Positions 61,258 through 64,000 of a stretch of 64,000 nucleotides of DNA are shown piece by piece (the first letter of the stretch is position 1; every line of letters begins with the position of its first letter). A program made the translations under genes and the position numbers. The notes under the pieces were generated by a model. It did no database searches. It was given only the letters and a program-made list of their open reading frames with translations, and was not told the DNA's origin. The stretch is from Clostridiales bacterium mt11. Its GTDB lineage: Bacteria > Bacillota > Clostridia > Tissierellales > Tepidimicrobiaceae. The stretch spans positions 235,732-299,731 of the forward strand of contig LN874944.1 in NCBI GenBank assembly GCA_001282665.1, given 5' to 3'.

Positions 61258-62250
61258 ATGGGAGAAACCTTTTATATTTTTGCAGATGGAGATTTAAGAA
61301 GAAAGGATAACAATGTTATAGTTACAAATCTAGAAGGAGATTCTAAAAATCTTAAGGCAGAAGTGACAGATGAGATATATATTTTTGGTGAAGTCAGTAT
61401 GAATACTAAAGTGCTAAATTTTTTATCTCAAAAAAGTATAATTATGCATGTGTTTAATTATTATGGATTCTATAGTGGTAGTTTTTATCCACGGGAAACC
61501 AATATAAGTGGCTATTTGTTAGTTCAGCAAGCTAAATCTTATGATAATGAAAATAGGAGGCTATCTTTAGCAAAAGAGATATTAAGAACTTCATCTTATA
61601 ATATATACAGGAACTTAAGATATTATAATGGTAGAGGATTAGATTTAAATGAACCCATGAAAGAAATTCAGAGTTTAAGCGATAGATTAGAATATGGTAA
61701 TAGTATAAATGAAATTATGGGTATAGAAGGTAACATAAGAAAAAAATATTATTCCACGTGGAATGATATAATTAAGCAAGATATAAATTTTGAAAAAAGA
61801 GTAAAAAGGCCACCAGATAATATGATAAATACTTTGATTTCATTTGTTAATAGTTTAATATATACGACTGTATTAAGCGAAATATATAAAACACAATTAA
61901 ATCCGACAATAAGCTTTTTACATGAACCTGGAACAAAGAGATTTTCTTTATGCTTGGATATAGCAGAGATATTTAAACCTCTTATAGGAGATAGGATGAT
62001 ATTTTCTATGCTTAATAAAAATCAAATAACTGAAGAGGATTTTGAGAGAAAGTCAAATTTTTTATATTTAAAAGAACCAGGAAAGAAGAAAATACTTATG
62101 GAATATGATAATAGACTTAACCAAATAATATTTCATAAGGAATTGGGTAGGGATGTATCTTACAGATATCTTATGAGATTAGAATGCTATAAGTTAATAA
62201 AAGATATTATAGGAGAAAAAGAATATAGTGGATTTAAAATTTGGTGGTGA
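61258..62250 (+). CDS. cas1: Cas1 integrase
   Basis: A 330-residue spacer integrase. The metal-binding residues lie in IEGNIRKKYY (Glu157), FLHEPGTKR (His222) and LCLDIAEIFKP (Asp234 to Glu237 region). The N-terminal beta domain starts GETFYIFADGDLRRKDN, as in type I-B Cas1. Length is normal. Overlaps the upstream end of cas2's ribosome region, giving tight coupling. Confidence 0.95.
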   Translation: MGETFYIFADGDLRRKDNNVIVTNLEGDSKNLKAEVTDEIYIFGEVSMNTKVLNFLSQKSIIMHVFNYYGFYSGSFYPRETNISGYLLVQQAKSYDNENRRLSLAKEILRTSSYNIYRNLRYYNGRGLDLNEPMKEIQSLSDRLEYGNSINEIMGIEGNIRKKYYSTWNDIIKQDINFEKRVKRPPDNMINTLISFVNSLIYTTVLSEIYKTQLNPTISFLHEPGTKRFSLCLDIAEIFKPLIGDRMIFSMLNKNQITEEDFERKSNFLYLKEPGKKKILMEYDNRLNQIIFHKELGRDVSYRYLMRLECYKLIKDIIGEKEYSGFKIWW

Positions 62251-62258
62251 ACAAATTT

Positions 62259-62537
62259 ATGTATATAATATTAATGTATGATATAACTATGGATAAAAAG
62301 GGGGCAAATGTAGCAAGAAATGTATTTAAAATATGTAAAAAATATTTAACCCATATTCAAAAGTCTGCATTTGAAGGAAACTTAACAGAATTAAACTATA
62401 TGAAATTAAAATCAGAACTAAATGTCTATATTAGAAAAGATACAGATTCTTTAATTGTATTCAAGGGTAGAAGTGAAAAATGGCTGCAGAAAGAATTTTT
62501 AGGAATTGTTGATGATAAAACATCTAATTTTTTTTAA
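62259..62537 (+). CDS. cas2: Cas2
   Basis: A 92-residue ferredoxin-fold partner of Cas1. It begins MYIILMYDIT with the conserved Asp8 and includes KKYLTHIQKSAFEGNLTE, the standard middle segment. ATG 62259 is used because GGTGGTG (end of cas1) lies ten bases before; an in-frame TTG at 62241 is inside cas1 and lacks a ribosome site. Confidence 0.93.
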   Translation: MYIILMYDITMDKKGANVARNVFKICKKYLTHIQKSAFEGNLTELNYMKLKSELNVYIRKDTDSLIVFKGRSEKWLQKEFLGIVDDKTSNFF

Positions 62538-62723
62538 TTTTGTCTTTGTCCACCTATAGTAATGCTAAAAATCATGGGGATAGACAATTGTGATAGGTTT
62601 AATGCCTATAGAGCAAATATGCGAATAATTTTAGTAATATGGTAAAGCTGAAGTTAATAGAAACACTCCATAGACAGAAACCTAAAGTAAAGAGCAGGCA
62701 GATCAATGCTTAGGGAGGCAAGC
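62538..62723 (+). promoter_or_regulatory. CRISPR leader
   Basis: A 186-bp AT-rich non-coding stretch between cas2 and the first repeat. It contains GTCCACCTATAG and GATAGACAA/TTGTC-type short inverted segments and a TAATAT box near 62634. New spacers should be added at its right edge. Confidence 0.7.
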
Positions 62724-64000
62724 CTTTTAATAGAACTACAGTAGAATGTAAATTTATCTGGAGAGCAATTAAAAGAGTTAGAAAGTATTCTTTTAATAGA
62801 ACTACAGTAGAATGTAAATTAGAACAGGTATACTAACAAAGTTTGCTAGAGGTACTTTTAATAGAACTACAGTAGAATGTAAATGTACCAGCGGTAAATG
62901 ATACAGGATATGTGAATTCTTTCTTTTAATAGAACTACAGTAGAATGTAAATAGAGGAAGGAAAAGGATTATATCTTTACAGTAACATCTTTTAATAGAA
63001 CTACAGTAGAATGTAAATTCTGTATGACGGATATGTAAAGGAAGATGACAATTCTTTTAATAGAACTACAGTAGAATGTAAATTCTTTTTGCAAGGTCTT
63101 GTTTAGTTAGAAGTTTGTCCCTTTTAATAGAACTACAGTAGAATGTAAATGTGTATACATATTCTCTAGAATAGTCTATAGCTTTGCTTTTAATAGAACT
63201 ACAGTAGAATGTAAATCATTGTAACCTTTAACCCCATGATAGTGAGTAGTGCTTTTAATAGAACTACAGTAGAATGTAAATATTTAAAAAAGCATAAAGA
63301 AAACTATAGAAGGCAAAGCTTTTAATAGAACTACAGTAGAATGTAAATAAAAAATAAAAACAGGCTAAACAAACTAAGCAAACAACTTTTAATAGAACTA
63401 CAGTAGAATGTAAATTAAAATCCTTCATAGAATTGGCTATGTGAGTTTGCCTTTTAATAGAACTACAGTAGAATGTAAATAAGGAAAACAAAAGGCAACG
63501 ACGAGAGTATGGCTAACTTTTAATAGAACTACAGTAGAATGTAAATTACGAAGAATTAAGAGGATTAAACTGTATAGGTGCCTTTTAATAGAACTACAGT
63601 AGAATGTAAATTTTTTATTCATTCCTTCTATTAGCTTATATGCAATTCTTTTAATAGAACTACAGTAGAATGTAAATTCCTATATACCAGAACGCATTCC
63701 AAATAATGAGATACTTTTAATAGAACTACAGTAGAATGTAAATATTTATTTTAGGTGTGGAGGTTGTAGCTCCTGTTACTTTTAATAGAACTACAGTAGA
63801 ATGTAAATATTTTTTCAGCTATTTTCTGTGATAGTATCCAGCACTTTTAATAGAACTACAGTAGAATGTAAATTTGTCTAAAAGTATCTCGGTTTCGGGT
63901 ATTTCTTCTCTTTTAATAGAACTACAGTAGAATGTAAATTAATGAATGTAACCATTCCCAAAACAGCGACTATCATCTTTTAATAGAACTACAGTAGAAT
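62724..64000 (+). CRISPR. Type I-B CRISPR array, 20 repeats, continues past window
   Basis: A 30-bp repeat (begins CTTTTAATAGAACTACAG, ends GAATGTAAAT) occurs 20 times with identical sequence by eye: starts at 62724, 62790, 62855, 62923, 62989, 63054, 63121, 63187, 63252, 63319, 63386, 63451, 63517, 63582, 63648, 63714, 63779, 63844, 63910 and 63977. The last copy is cut by the window end after 24 bases. The 19 complete spacers are 35-38 bp and all different. The repeat has the small inner palindrome CTACAGTAG for Cas6. Orientation is set by cas2 and the leader on the left and by the GAATGTAAAT handle. Confidence 0.98.

Noticed and set aside
63264..63622. Two minus-strand frames of 60-75 codons in the CRISPR array
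   Set aside because: They are produced by the repeat itself (FTFYCSSIK and LHSTVVLLK recur with each repeat) and have no start signals.

Overview
The window is AT-rich, low-GC DNA with strong Shine-Dalgarno sites and ATG/GTG/TTG starts. Gene content includes an oligopeptide importer, methionine gamma-lyase, a GlnK/GlnL-type pair, 2-hydroxyacyl-CoA dehydratase activase and LysM proteins behind sigma-K-like promoters. Together these point to an anaerobic, spore-forming, amino-acid-fermenting Bacillota of the Clostridia/Tissierellia type. The CRISPR repeat ends in GAATGTAAAT, like the repeats of clostridial type I-B systems. The species cannot be named from the sequence.

Layout: 1-2.3 kb holds a truncated IS1380-like transposase (minus strand), a small membrane protein and a long gene-free stretch. 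2.3-8.3 kb is an Opp/Dpp peptide ABC operon. 8.4-11.4 kb is a heavy-metal operon (HMA chaperone, P1B ATPase, Crp/Fnr regulator) whose promoter carries an FNR-like palindrome at the class II activator position. 11.8-16.2 kb has a radical SAM protein, two LysM-repeat proteins, tRNA-Val(GAC), a frameshifted coiled-coil gene and an isochorismatase-family hydrolase. 16.2-31.5 kb is housekeeping: CPBP protease, giant activase, lipoprotein, GNAT, DJ-1, Mpg glycosylase, a PII-like protein with an antiporter, an LCP protein, type 2 IPP isomerase, BirA, an HD-GYP protein and BioY. 31.7-38.4 kb has a GntR-ABC operon, a cysteine-desulfurase/DsrE pair, a DMT transporter and methionine gamma-lyase. 38.4-52.7 kb has a GlnK/GlnL-like system beside an AGCS symporter, a TIM-barrel protein, DUF1538 with a PII-like protein, a MATE pump, an atypical two-component pair, a SANT-like DNA-binding protein, an MCP, an ECF S component and an M29 aminopeptidase.

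52.9-64 kb is a complete type I-B CRISPR-Cas locus: WYL regulator, cas6-cas8b-cas7-cas5-cas3-cas4-cas1-cas2, leader, and an array of 20 repeats that runs off the window.

The most interesting element lies between the WYL gene and cas6. On the minus strand there is a two-repeat degenerate mini-CRISPR with its own -10 box. Its 24-nt spacer matches, over 11 consecutive PAM-proximal bases next to CCA, the -10 box of a promoter about 100 bp away. That promoter drives a 24-codon ORF with an AAAGGAGGTGA ribosome site. The arrangement is that of a CreTA-type module, in which a crRNA-like antitoxin guides Cascade to silence a small toxin gene and so makes the cell dependent on its own Cas proteins.

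Several local regulatory circuits are also readable: a BirA operator over the bioY promoter, a palindromic operator in front of gntR, GlnL-type 10-bp-spaced direct repeats before the AGCS symporter, and a hairpin that hides the ribosome site of the DsrE-like gene inside the end of the desulfurase gene.
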